Assembly (NCBI RefSeq): GCF_029867415.1
Contig: NC_081180.1
Coordinates: 26,684,808-26,748,807 of the forward strand
From: Vicia villosa
Lineage: Eukaryota > Streptophyta > Magnoliopsida > Fabales > Fabaceae
DNA length: 64,000 nucleotides
Reading direction: 5' to 3'
Shown here: positions 25,957 through 36,562 of the stretch, piece after piece
How the letters are laid out: each line of letters begins with the position of its first letter
Numbering within the stretch: the stretch's first letter is position 1
Made by a program: the position numbers and the translations under genes
The notes under the pieces: model-generated
Told to the model about the DNA's origin: nothing
The model's input: the letters and a program-made list of their open reading frames with translations, nothing else
Database searches by the model: none

Positions 25957-27681
25957 ATGTTTCCCAAATCTATTGTGAGTGTGGATGTTAAACTGGTAGA
26001 AGTGAATCATGATATTAAACAGGATGAGGTGGGTGATGATGTTAAATCGGATAAAGCGAATGATGATGTTAAATCGGGTGTTCGATTGGTTGTTGTTGAG
26101 ATAGATAAAGTGTTTATTGTCCGTGAATATATGCTACAATGGGTTTGTAGGGAGGCCAGAAAATTGGGGTTTGGTGTTGTAATAGGAAGGTTCAACAATG
26201 ATTCAGATAGAAGACAAGCATTTGTAACAATGATATGCGAAAGAAGTGGCATGTACCATCCAAGAATTAGGAAGTTGAAACAAGATGATACTGGATTGAG
26301 GAAATATGAGTGTCCGTCTAAATTGCGCAGATATCATATGGCGGATGAGATATGGAAATTTAATATAATTTTTTGTATACATAATCATGCCTTGACAGAC
26401 AATCTAGCTGGTTATCCTATTGTATGTCGCCTTGCTCTGGAGGAGAGGGAACTTGTTTCGGACATGACATTAAACAAAGTGGCTCCGAAAAACATACTTG
26501 TATCTTTGAAACAGAGAAGACCTCTAAATATTTCAAATATCAAAAAAATATACAACGTGCGTGATCGAGACAGCAAGGCAGTAAGAGGACCAAGATCTAA
26601 GATGCAATATTTGTTAAAGCTTTTGGAGAATGATAACTATGTATTTAGGTACAGGGTTTGTGAGGATAAATTCATCATTTGATATATATTTTATAGTCAT
26701 CATGATTCCTTCAAGTTGTTCAAACATTTCCCACCGTGCTCATAATTGATTTTACATACAAAACAAACAAGTATAGACTTTCACTCTTGGAAATTGTTGG
26801 TGCAACTTCTACGGAGATGACTTATACAGTCAGTTTTGCATTTTTGGAATCTGAAAAATAGGACAATGTTACATGGGCTTTGAAAATCTGGAAAACTGTG
26901 TTGAAGGACCAACAAAACATGCCACAAATCATAATCACCGATCACGACACCGCACTGATGAATTCGGTGGAAATTATGTTTCATACGTCGTCTGCATTAC
27001 TTTGTAAGTATCACATAACCAAAAATGTGAGAATTCGAGTAAAACCCGCGGTAAGCACGAAACAAGTCAAAGATGAAGATAGAAAAATTACCAAACATGG
27101 TGTTGTAGTGGAAAATATAATGGATGCCTAAAAGTCTATAATAAGCTCTTCTACATTTAAGGAGTGTGTGCGCAATATATTCAGATTTTCTGAAATATGT
27201 TGAGGGCACAATTCTGAATCAGGTTAAAGAGAAGATTGTTTGTGCATGGACCGATCAGGTTCGACACTTTGGTAATACAACAACTAACAGAGTTGAATCT
27301 ACACATGCTAGACTGAAGAACTCATATGGAAACAGTAAAGGTTATTTTTGTTGAGATTGGGAAGTCGTTAACCAAATGTTCTGAAACTAACATAATGGGA
27401 TAGAAACATATTTTGGTCGGAGCATTATTGTTATAGAACATTTATTCAAAGACAACATCCTTTATTCACAGTTGATTGGCAACATATCTCAAAAGGAATT
27501 AGATTTTATTTTTCATGAAACCAAACGTGTGGATAAAATAGATTCAGATAGCTCAAAGTGTGGATGTACACTTAGGAAGACTTACGCTCTTCCATGTACA
27601 TTTTTAATTTCAAAGAAGATAAAACTTGAAAACCAATGCGTGAGGATGAAGTTTGCACTCATTGAAAAAGTTTCGTTTTGA
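25957..27681 (+). pseudogene. MULE (MuDR/FAR1-like) transposase remnant
   Basis: A 241-residue open stretch (25957-26682) carries a FAR1-like DNA-binding region with VTMICERSGMYHP, LRKYECPSKLR and IIFCIHNHAL. The DDE core follows in other frames: VLIIDFTYKTNKYRL (26735-26780), IIITDHDTALMNSVE (about 26928-26972) and NRVESTHARLKN (about 27287-27322), which supply the first Asp, second Asp and Glu. A SWIM-type zinc motif CGCTLRKTYALPC (27568-27606) follows with its last Cys-x-Cys replaced. Several stops and frame changes show it is dead. The Met start of the open stretch is probably not the original start. Confidence 0.88.
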
Positions 27682-27901
27682 CGATGATGGTGCAATGAAG
27701 GATGATAATCAAACATGTCTATCATGACAGAGTGGAAAGTGATCCAAGAGAGATTCATGCAAGCTAGTGGCATAATGAAATTGCACAACAAAGAGCAACT
27801 AAGGAAGATTTCCTATCATGAAACAACGAATTTGAAACTATCGTCGGAACCGGTTAAAACAAAGGGTTCCCTCACCAATATTATCGAAAATCATCCACAT
27901 T

Positions 27902-28461
27902 GAAAAGATGTCGCTTTTTATGCACAAATGCATTAAGCGGATTATAAATGTCAGAGGTGACGACAGTTGTGGTTTTCGAGCTATTTCGGGTTTGCTCGGT
28001 AAGGGAGGGAACAACTACTAATTTTTCTGTCCTCATCTTATACAAGAGATGAAGATGCATAGGAAATCATATACAAAGCTATATAAGGATAAAGCAAATT
28101 ATGATGCAATTCTCAATGCTTTAGTTCTTTGTCATATAGGTCCGGGTCCGTTTGAAAAATGGATGTGCTTCCCAGAAATGGGATACCTTATAGAAAATGC
28201 TTATGATAGGGTGTGTATTGCTTTAACATGATATGGTTTCTTAGAAATATTCTTTCCACTTAGGAGTAATTCACCTCAAAATCCATCTGAACGCATCATG
28301 TGTATTGGTTGGCTATTAAAAAACAACATTTTGTTCAGGTTTATTTGAAATTGGGATGTCATATACCAAAGACATCACTGGAGTGGACGGCACATTTCAC
28401 CCAAGATGTCGAAACTTGGCTGTATCACTTTTTAGAAAGGATGGAAGAGTTTGCCAAGTAG
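27902..28461 (+). pseudogene. OTU-like cysteine protease remnant of the MULE
   Basis: The frame opens to GDDSCGFRAISGLLGKGG (about 27956-28009), the OTU catalytic Cys region, where DGNC is usual and DDSC is found. After an in-frame TAA it continues through SYTKLYKDK, FEKWMCFPEMGYLIENAYD and PSERIMCIGWL. The catalytic His region (QHFVQVYLK) lies one frame over, after a run of six A at about 28318-28323, so a frameshift breaks the domain. It ends at TAG 28459-28461. Such OTU domains accompany many plant MULE transposases. Confidence 0.8.
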
Positions 28462-28879
28462 AGCGACATTGAAGAGAAGCAAATAAGAAAAGATCGAAGA
28501 AAGAACCACCAATAAATTTAGGTAGTGACATATGTTTTGATGCATTTTAGTTGTAATATAACAATGTAACATATTTGTATGTAACACACTGCATAATATT
28601 ATAAAATTAGGTAGTATTTTTTGGACAATTTTTGTGTTTTGTAATTCTATTCTACATGATATCATAGTTCTGTTCTGCATGATTTTTGGATGGTTCTGGA
28701 GACGTATCGCCGCACATACCTAATAATTATTAAAAAAATAACACATGAGATCATCCTGGGATGCATCTCAAGATAGACCCTTATTTTTTGAAAAAATTGG
28801 CGGATTCGAAAATACACGTGCGAATTCTATCTTGATTATATGACAGGGCTTGTAAGGTCCTTATATAAATAGGATCTCT

Positions 28880-28921
28880 AATTTATATAAATAGGATCTC
28901 TAATTCCATTTTTTAAAAGAA
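28880..28921. repeat. Short tandem duplication
   Basis: The 24-bp unit AATTTATATAAATAGGATCT plus CTAA occurs twice in direct succession, giving two TATATAAATA boxes just before the ORF remnant at 28931. It may mark an old transposon promoter. Confidence 0.6.
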
Positions 28922-28930
28922 AAACCAGAA

Positions 28931-29286
28931 TGAATTCCTATCTCCATCTTGCATTTGTATATTTTGATGGAGCAAATCCTCCGCTTTAGTTTAGGGACTA
29001 CGAGGATATACTTCCCGTCAATCTTAAATCCAACATGAATACTTTCTTGCAATATTCAGATAACCAAAGAATTGTCAAGCTTAAGTATTGTTCATTCTCG
29101 ATTGACAACGAAAGGGAAGATACGGTTCACCATGCTCGAGCTGAAGATTGATGATGATTTGAAGGTTATGTGGAGTATTTTTTTACCGTTACTCAACAAA
29201 TGGTCCGATTGAAGTTGTTGCGAAGATTCAAAGATCAGTCGAAGATATTGTAAAGATGTTGCAACGTCTTGAACCACCCCGTTTGT
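28931..29286 (+). pseudogene. Transposon-associated small ORF remnant
   Basis: From the ATG at 28931 the plus strand reads MNSYLHLAFVYFDGA and then, across stops and a shift, LKIDDDLKVMW and NGPIEVVAKIQRSVEDIVKM. I recall this layout from accessory proteins found with MULE or plant mobile domain elements in legumes. The recognition is weak. It is broken by at least two stops. Confidence 0.45.
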
Positions 29287-29383
29287 AATGGAATGTTTAA
29301 TTTATATAATGTTTATTTCGATGTTAATTTATGTTGGTTTTCCATTCTATCATTGTTTGTGCTCGTTGTTGTTTTGAACTAAT

Positions 29384-29600
29384 AGAGTATATTTCGGAGA
29401 TGCATTTCCGGAAAGCTCACCGACTAATAAACTAAGGGGGGTTACGGAGATGCATCTCCAAATCAACCTTTTATGCATATGAAGATGCATCTCCATACCA
29501 AATTTAAACAAAATAATGATTTCTCAGCATTTTCGTCTGAAATGTGTGTAGAAAAAGTAAATAAGAAAATACATCTCTAAACACCGGAGACATTTAAGTC
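29384..29600. repeat. GGAGATGCATCTCC motif cluster
   Basis: Near-palindromic CGGAGATGCATTTCCGG (about 29396), ACGGAGATGCATCTCCA (29444-29460) and GAAGATGCATCTCCATA (about 29481-29497) occur within 100 bp, followed by weaker copies. The same motif borders the element at 541-3640. It is likely subterminal sequence of the MULE family. Confidence 0.6.
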
Positions 29601-30930
29601 TTTTCATAGGAGTGAAAAAACACATAAGAGTGAAAAGAACAACTTCTCAAATCTTATCATATACCACATTGCAGATCAAAATTTGGATAGCAAACATTTC
29701 ATATTTGACATAAACTCCACAAAAGTTGTATTAACATATTAAAACAAATATGCGAGCGAGGGTCAATGACTTTTACCCTCCCAAATTTTTTATATCAGCA
29801 AATCTCTCATATTATGCATACAAAATTCTATACAATTTTGACATAATAGAGGTTATTGAAAACCATATATGACTGTATCCCTCTTCATTTATCAGCAATC
29901 TAGCTAGAGTCACTTTCCAAAGAAAGGCTTTGAAAATATTTCACCTAGGACCAATACCAATACTCCTTAAAAATTGGATTTTGACTTAAAAATTAAATAA
30001 AATATAAATAACCACAAAATCAAAAGAAAAGAGAATCAAACTCCACAATCACTGAAAAGCTTGACGTGCCCGTGGAGCCCAAGTGCAATGTACTCTAGAT
30101 CCAACGAGCTGATGACACGTGGCTAAGTCCAAAGACACACGAATCATTAATTTAATATCCATCATTTTCGGAATCTTATCTATTTGCATACTAATGTATT
30201 ATTTTTTGTTCACAAAAAATATGTATTTTTATTTATCATTATGCTGAATGTATGAGTCAACAAAATTCCAAAAAACTAACAATAATCAGTAGTACATTAT
30301 TTTTTGCAAAGGCAACAATTTTTCTGGTTCTCTAATGCATGTTTGGATTGACATAGTTACACTGAGCCATATTGATTTTAGCAAAAATTATCCTTTAAAG
30401 TTTAAAGCTTCACAAAATTTGTGATTTTTCCCAACTCACGACCAGACCAAACATACACTAGTTATTACTTTTTAAATTATGCAAGATGAATAAATTATTT
30501 ACATTTTTTTTTTTACCAAAGTTGACAATAGGATCCCGTTTTTAGTTATTGCTTGCTTGAATCATATAAGGTATTTAAGGAGCATTTGATACAGATTATT
30601 ATCTTAATGATACAATAAAACATTCTCAAGATGAGATTCTGTATGGTTAAACAAGTTTTTTTTTTCCTTTCCGAAAAGGGTATATAGCTAAACAAGTATG
30701 AAGTATCCTGAATTTCACCAACTTTAATTTCTACTTTCTCAACTAGGTCCTGTTTTGCTTCCATGACAATCAACCTCATACCGGCGGCAATCTTGAACAA
30801 CTATACAGTGACCGACCGGTAAATGTACAAGACCAATGCAAAAGACTCAGAAAAGTCGGAACATATAAATGTACCACTTAGAGAAACTACAGCGAGACGT
30901 GGTGAACTTCTGGAAAATCCTTCTCTTTGA
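29601..30930. other. Intergenic, downstream of the PP2C gene
   Basis: No gene was recognised. ACACGTGGC at about 30115-30123 is an ABRE-like G-box, but it lies about 800 bp past the stop codon of the PP2C gene and has no gene on the other side, so its role is unknown. The end of the PP2C transcript should fall near 30560-30900. Confidence 0.4.
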
Positions 30931-33352
30931 TCACTGCAAAACAGAGAGGGGAAAAGGTAAAGTAATTATATAGACCATGCTCGTACAAAATAAAAATTAC
31001 CAACAATGTTTGTGAGAGTTGAGATCATACTGATTCAGTTGATCTTTGACATGATTGAGAGAGAACAACTGTGTCTGGGCTCCTCAGTGCAGTACCAACA
31101 TTGGCCTCACTTGATTCAACTCCAGATGTACTAGACTACAATGTCATGCTAAAAGTTAGAAAAACAAGTCAACCAATGATGAGGTAATTCTAACTATTGA
31201 ACCCTTCAGTAGAAAGATTTTGATTTTGAATACTACATTGATGCTCTACAAGATTTAAGGAAGTAAACATAAAAAGCAAATGATAATAAAGGAACACATT
31301 CAATAATCCATACATTAGAAAATCCTTTAATCTGGACAATGATAATTGTGATGTCATCTGTTCGATTCACAAGTTCCAACCATAGTTTATATGACTCTTC
31401 GGTAATAGCCGCACATGCATCACGGGGATCTGTAAATTTTGCTGTCTACACCATCAAAGAAAACACATATTTATCAAGATTAATTAATCATGCCAGAGTT
31501 AAAATTCAACAAAGTAATGCAAGAGGGAAGTAAACATTGATTTTGTTATCTAAAGTAATGCGACAGGTTAAGGATGATTAGCAACAAGCAGGGTAAGATT
31601 TACATTTTTCTACTGAACAAGTAACTAACAATTAGATGAGTTGTGTAAACACTTCATATGCAAATCACTATTGGCAGTTAGCATTTTTATCAGAGGTTAT
31701 TTAAAATTAAGGTTCGCATGATTACGGCAGTTAATGAATATGATAAGTGGATAGGTAGACCTAATTAACACATGGAATATGGAGAAGCACACCCATATGA
31801 TGAGCCCTTATGAAGTTATGACAAACAATTTTTGTGCTCTCTTTTTTCATTTATATTTGCATGACTACCTGGTAAATGAACAGTTATGCTATACAAGAAG
31901 CCTATGGTTATTGATTTCCTCATGAGACTAACAATTGAAGAATAATCTTATAACGGTGTTTCTTGAGGTGTATGTAGCTCTTCTTTAGAAAAGACTGCAA
32001 AATAGATATTTGAAATACTCAAGAACCATAAACATAACTGCACACGGAAAACATTAATTTTATCCTGATTTTCAAGCCAAAGTCTACAATTGCAACTTGG
32101 ATACCATTCATAAATAATACAATTTAAAATAAGTAGATGATAGGTTTTAACAATTATTATAGTGAACAAGATTAAATCAGTCATCAAATTTTCAACCTAG
32201 GGTGATATTATCTAAATTCATAAAATATACACACTAAATTGCTGTTGACATTGTGACCATAATGTAAAGTTTTTTAAGTTTTCATAATCACATCACAGCC
32301 ATAATTCTGCAGCATCGGACACGTTTGTTCACAGGTCTTTACAATATCAAAGATCATGATGTAACCACAACTATGACTGCAATCACAATTTAAATTTTGA
32401 GGGGTAAAAAAAGAACCAAGAGAGAAGGTTTCATATATCATACCATATCAACAACAGTTTGGCTTGACAAGAATTCAAATATGCCATCACTAGCAACAAC
32501 AAAGAAGAGGTGATTAGGATTAAGCCGAAAAGTTGACACCTCTGGAGTAGCAACCACGCCAATTGTCTCCGCCAACCTATCCCCTAAACTCCTTGTAAAT
32601 GCAGTTCCTGGATACATCCCATTTGGAAGCCACAATCTCGGAGGATCACCATCCCAACTCTCTTCGTTACCCCAATGTTGGATACTTGGATCCTTGAGCC
32701 CTTCCACTTGATCAACACTCAACACTCTTGCTCCACAAAGTTTCACTCTCTCATATTCATCTCTCCGAAATGGAGTCTGATCAGAGGACAAGTCCTGTGC
32801 AATAATTCGATCCCCATCCTTAACAGCTAGCACAGCTCTCGAATCACCAACATTAGCAACATAGAGGGTATCTCCAATAACAAGCACTGTAATTCCCGTT
32901 GTGCCGCTCATAGAATCATCAATGTCACTAGTATGCAATTCATGATTTGTTGCCGAAAAGGCAGATTTGTAAGCTTGAACGGGGTCCTCCACCAATGCAG
33001 GGTCATTAGATAATTTCTCTACCAACCTATCCCGAACAAAGTTTGAACACTGACTCCCAAATTGACCATGCCCATCAAAAACACCAAAGAAATGAATATT
33101 GGGGTTACCTTGAATTTGAGTCCTGATGCAAAAATTATCTTGGTTTTGTTTATCCAGTGAATCAGGGTAGTAACCTCGCAGTGTGAGAAAGGTATATTCC
33201 AAAACAAAGTTGTGGGAAGGAACAGGAACATGTTTCAGTACTCTCTGAGCGAGTATGTTCTTCCTATGACTATGATGAAACCCAGTTTTTCTAGAATCGC
33301 TATCCAATGAAGAAGATTTCACACAGCAACACTTGCCATGGGAACAACCCAT
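30931..33352 (-). CDS. Protein phosphatase 2C, PP2C 35-like
   Basis: A metal-dependent Ser/Thr phosphatase. Coding exons on the minus strand are 33352-32444, 31445-31314 and 31135-31031. Splicing to an acceptor at 30934-30935 brings TGA at once (30931-30933), giving 382 residues. Motifs in order: NQDNF (70-74), [11 protein letters not shown] (89-99, metal-binding Asp and Gly), DDSMSGTTG (145-153), [11 protein letters not shown] (166-175), [11 protein letters not shown] (248-258), [10 protein letters not shown] (285-294), RTDDIT (331-336). The catalytic core is therefore complete. The N-terminus [10 protein letters not shown] is typical for N-myristoylation plus palmitoylation, so membrane attachment is expected. 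It resembles plant PP2C 35 proteins and the phosphatase half of PP2C-kinase fusions, but no kinase part follows. The short Ser/Thr-rich C-terminus is less certain; reading through the exon 3 donor would also stop within two codons. Confidence 0.92.
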
Positions 33353-33950
33353 GTTCCAAAGAGGGGTTATGCTTATGCTCTGATGCTTTTGTAAACAGTA
33401 CCTAAACTAAAAGCATCACCAAAAAACAAAAACAAAAAAACCAACTTTATAGAAAGTAGGAACTATAAATGTAGATGCTTGGAAAAACCACTCCACATTA
33501 TCACTCAAAAGTTGACCCTTTGAACATTATTAGAAATTGAGAACCAAGTGCAAACCCTAGAGACAAAATAAAACAAAATAAACAAAATTAGTAAGTGTGA
33601 GCTAGGAATTATCAAATGCAATTGCAACAAAGAAGAAGGGTTTTGTTCAATTGTGCAAAAACAACCAAAGAAAAGTCTAATTTGAGGTCAATAGATGAAC
33701 CCTAAAAAGGTGGAAAGGTTTGGTTTTGAGTGACTTTTGAGAAAAAGTTGCAAGTGGTTTTACACCTAGAAAATGCAATGAAGGTTCTAGGAAAGAGACA
33801 AAAAGATATGTACCTATCGGTGGGTGCAGTGCACTTGCGGAGAATGGAAACAGTGGAGCATGGAGGAAAACCCTAATGCTGAAGGAAGAGTACAAAAGAA
33901 AATTCACGAGAAGAAATTTGGAATGAGAGAGACATGAGAAGAAGAAGAAG
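33353..33950 (-). other. 5' untranslated region of the PP2C gene
   Basis: On the minus strand a GATAG|GTACATA donor (at 33814/33813) and TTTAG|GTACTG near 33403-33412, just above the ATG, suggest a 5'-UTR intron of about 400 bp. The region above the donor has TCT-rich leader-like sequence. Splice sites here are inferred from motifs alone. Confidence 0.45.
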
Positions 33951-34052
33951 AAGATTTCAGATTCTATTGTGTGTTGCATCATTATTAAGTCCATTTCTTT
34001 CAGCTCAAACAAAACCAACCTTTCTTCAAAAGATAACGTTAGAAAAATCAGT

Positions 34053-34134
34053 TCTTCACTTTATTTTATTTATTTATATTTTGTTGCAAGTTATTTTAAA
34101 GATTGTGGGTTTTGAATACTTTTAATTTTAAATG
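34053..34134. repeat. Direct repeat also flanking the 53.7-kb element
   Basis: CACTTTATTTTATTTATTTA through TTTTGAATACTTTTAATT here matches 53648-53688 joined to about 55625-55665, once the 1.9-kb Mutator-like element is taken out. The two copies thus flank the Copia/Ogre block between them. Confidence 0.5.
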
Positions 34135-34374
34135 TTGGATTTTTTTCATTTTTATTTATTTTACAAATTTAAATAAGTATTAATTATTATTTTATCAAGT
34201 GGGAGAAACAATGTTTGAAAACTCGTTCTCAAAACTTTAGTTAATTTAGTGATTGGTTCAATGTGGATATTCTCAAAACAATTTTGGATGCTTCTAGAAA
34301 AACTTTGAGAAATAAATAAAGACTCGTTATGAAAAATACAATTAACATGAGGCATAATTTTCGATAAAATGTAT

Positions 34375-34735
34375 GTCTGGTGTTTTAAAAATTAGACTGA
34401 TCATCAAATCAGTGAGAGTAGTGGATCACTGATTTATTGGTCATACCATTGAGTCAGTGGTCGAACCGCATGGCTAAATTAAATTAAACCGGATAACTTG
34501 GTCGAATAAAATGGTCTCTATAACAAAATTATATAGTTATTAAATTGATCGAACCGGGTGACTCGGTCTCTAATAAATCAAACACCTACAAAATTTCATA
34601 ATTTTACAAATCCATTCTTTAAATTCAAATTATAAACATGGTCATCACACATACCAGACCGGCTCGACAATCAGACTAGACTGGTGACCCATCTGGTTCG
34701 ATCAGCCGATTCGATTCGGTTTTTAAAATAATGTG
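34375..34735. mobile_element. Probable non-autonomous DNA element
   Basis: The segment starts GGTGTTTTAAAAATTAGACTG and ends GATTCGATTCGGTTTTTAAA. Within it, phrases such as GAACCGGGTGACTCGGTC and GGTTCGATCAGCCGATTCG repeat in both orientations. Non-coding, AT-rich with GC-rich motifs, as in plant hAT-like MITEs. Borders are approximate. Confidence 0.4.
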
Positions 34736-34769
34736 AATGCTTATATATCTCGATTAGAAGTCATACGAG

Positions 34770-34925
34770 TGCTTCAAGCTTTCTCATGAGCTATATTTTC
34801 TTAAACACTTCCAAATGGATGTAAAAGGTGTGTTCTTTAATGGTTACATCCATAAGGAAGTATATGTTGATCATTCTCCTGATTTTATAGAACTTTTCTT
34901 ACTCATGCTTTTAAAATTGTTGTTA
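34770..34925 (+). pseudogene. Ty1/Copia reverse transcriptase scrap
   Basis: Plus-strand translation gives KHFQMDVKGVFFNGYIHKEV followed by YVDHSPDF, the first conserved block of Copia RT (QMDVKxAFLNGxLxEEVY). Nothing else of pol is present. It is isolated between two MITEs. Confidence 0.8.
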
Positions 34926-34946
34926 CAAGTGATCGACATAATATAG

Positions 34947-35467
34947 ACAACGACTTTGTTTCGTAAAATTAGCGGTTGGGTGATAAGATATCTTATAGCT
35001 GATGACTGATGGCTGATGGCTGATAGCTTATAGTTGATGGTTGATGACTGATAGCTGATAAGCTAATTAAAGTGTTTGGTAAAACACTACCCCAAGCGGT
35101 GGAGGCTTGGGTCTTGAGAGTGTGCTCCTTTCAAGGTCCTGAGTTCGAATCCCTTTAGGTGCTATCAATTCTTGTGTTCGACCATTCCATACAGAACTTT
35201 GTTTTAGCTTTAAACGAGGGCCCCCACTTGTGGACGATGGGATTGGTCCCTCTTGGATTAGTCGGTCGCAAGGCCGGATACCAAGATTTCCAAAAAAAAT
35301 GCACATTTAAAATAATTAAAATTTATAAGGGTATTAATGGAAGAAAAATGATAAGTTATAAGCTATAAGCTAAAACGCTATTTAAAATAGCGTCTGAAAA
35401 ATAAGTTATAAGCTAGTAAAATAAGCTATAAGTTTGTGATGAAAAGACTGTTACCAAACAGGTCTTT
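34947..35467 (-). mobile_element. Tourist-like MITE, second copy, split by a SINE
   Basis: This is the same family as 13418-13816, in opposite orientation. It shares ATAGCTGATAAGCTAATTAA, AAAACGCTATTTAAAATAGC and the end GTTACCAAACAGGTC. The middle of the element is replaced by the SINE at about 35087-35299, with loss or divergence of some sequence around it. Confidence 0.7.
35087..35299 (+). mobile_element. tRNA-derived SINE
   Basis: A Pol III-type B box, GAGTTCGAATCCC, lies at about 35141-35153. The A-box side is AAGCGGTGGAGGCTTGGG about 55 bp upstream. The body includes GTCCCTCTTGGATTAGTCGG and GCAAGGCCGGATACC, which I associate with plant tRNA-derived SINEs. It ends in a run of eight A (35292-35299). 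Its target duplication was not identified. It is inserted in the MITE around it, so it is younger than that copy. Confidence 0.75.
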
Positions 35468-35479
35468 TGTTATCATACG

Positions 35480-36407
35480 AGCTTATAAGATATAGGCTAT
35501 ATGCTTAAAATATGGCTCGTCAAACAGAGCCAACATGTAATGCAAGATGCCATGACATTATGATGAGACATTCTGTCTTTGTGAACTTAAAACTAGAGGC
35601 AAATATGTGGTGCAAGATGTCCCACACATTGAAGAACATCTTGTCTCAGGAGCGAGCTATGCATAAGTAAATCTCTTACCTAATTTGTTTCCTTTATTGT
35701 TTAATTGTTTATGCGCTTTTAGAATAAGGAAAGAATTTAAAAAAGGTCAATTATCAAGGGCAAATTAGATTGATGGTTATGATAGATTACAAATCAAATT
35801 AAATTGGATTATTGAGTTGCGCTTTTTATTTTTACTTCAGCCGTAAGTTTTGTTTGAAACTTTAATGCGTCATGCAACTGAGTGTTTTACTATCTAAGGA
35901 GAAGCTCTTCATTCATAAGACTTAGACCTTGAGATATCATGCAAGGCATGTCTTATATTTTGAGTCTTTGTGTTTTCTTTGTGAAACTCTATTCACGTGA
36001 ATAATTCTTATACAAATGAATAAAGTTTGTTTTGAGTTGTAATAGTTTCATCATTCAAACTATTTTGTAATTGTTCAAACATTATGAATGATGGTTGAGA
36101 GAAAGTGAGGGGGGTTTCATATTTAGGGGGAGTCTTAAATATAAATTCATGTGTAGTATTAAGAAAAAAAGGCATTGAGTTAGAAGAGTTCATCTAAGAC
36201 TAATTTATATTTTTACTATTAAGAGTGAACTTTCTTTCTTAGGTTAACTCCCTACAGACATAGGTGATATTGCACCGAAATGGGTAACCAATTTCTTGTG
36301 TTTCTTTTACTTTAATCACACTTTAATCGTTGTTGAATGAATCTTGCCATACATATTTTCTGACACGTTGTGTTTGACATCTTTCCAGAAGGAAAACAAA
36401 ATTTTAA
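35480..36407 (+). mobile_element. 5' LTR region of a Copia element (probable)
   Basis: The region precedes a Copia-like primer binding site (36408) and gag, so by position it should be the 5' LTR. It includes repeated GCAAGATG and GTGCAAGATGTCCCACAC phrases at 35540-35625. The left border was not found. Confidence 0.45.
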
Positions 36408-36422
36408 TTGGCATTAGAGCAG
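36408..36422 (+). other. Primer binding site of the Copia element
   Basis: TTGGCATTAGAGCAG resembles TGGTATCAGAGC, complementary to initiator tRNA-Met, with substitutions from decay. It lies about 80 bp before the gag remnant. Confidence 0.6.
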
Positions 36423-36489
36423 ACACCCTATTCTGGTTAGGTGGGCTCTAGGGAATCTCTTATTTCTGTTAAAATAAATAACGCCATAG

Positions 36490-36562
36490 AAAGAGGATCT
36501 GTAAATTGGTCACCTATTCTAGATGCCACGAACTAGGATTATTGAAAAGCTCGCATGGTTCC
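36490..36562 (+). pseudogene. Copia gag, 5' part
   Basis: Translation GSVNWSPILDATN, then stops, then KARMVP matches the start of SIRE/Maximus-type Copia gag (PPxLDGTNYxYWKxRM). The sequence breaks at the left end of the Ogre-like element and resumes at 53093. Confidence 0.8.

Larger units (their letters stand above)
25948..28700 (+). mobile_element. Decayed Mutator-like element with OTU-like ORF
   Basis: The stretch holds a plus-strand MULE transposase remnant followed by an OTU-like cysteine protease remnant, a known pairing in plant MULEs. The left end is cut by the LTR ending at 25947. On the right, GGAGACGTATC and GGGATGCATCTCAAG near 28695-28770 resemble the motif around the mobile-domain element at 541-3640. 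Terminal inverted repeats could not be paired. Confidence 0.75.

Noticed and set aside
25957..26682. Intact FAR1-like transcription factor gene
   Set aside because: The frame continues into transposase blocks broken by stops and is followed by an OTU remnant, so it is a dead MULE.
30115..30123. ABRE/G-box as an ABA-response site for the PP2C gene
   Set aside because: It is downstream of the gene's stop codon, and a 9-bp match is expected by chance at this scale.
35067..35306. 79-residue minus frame over the SINE
   Set aside because: It is explained by the SINE body, which is non-coding.
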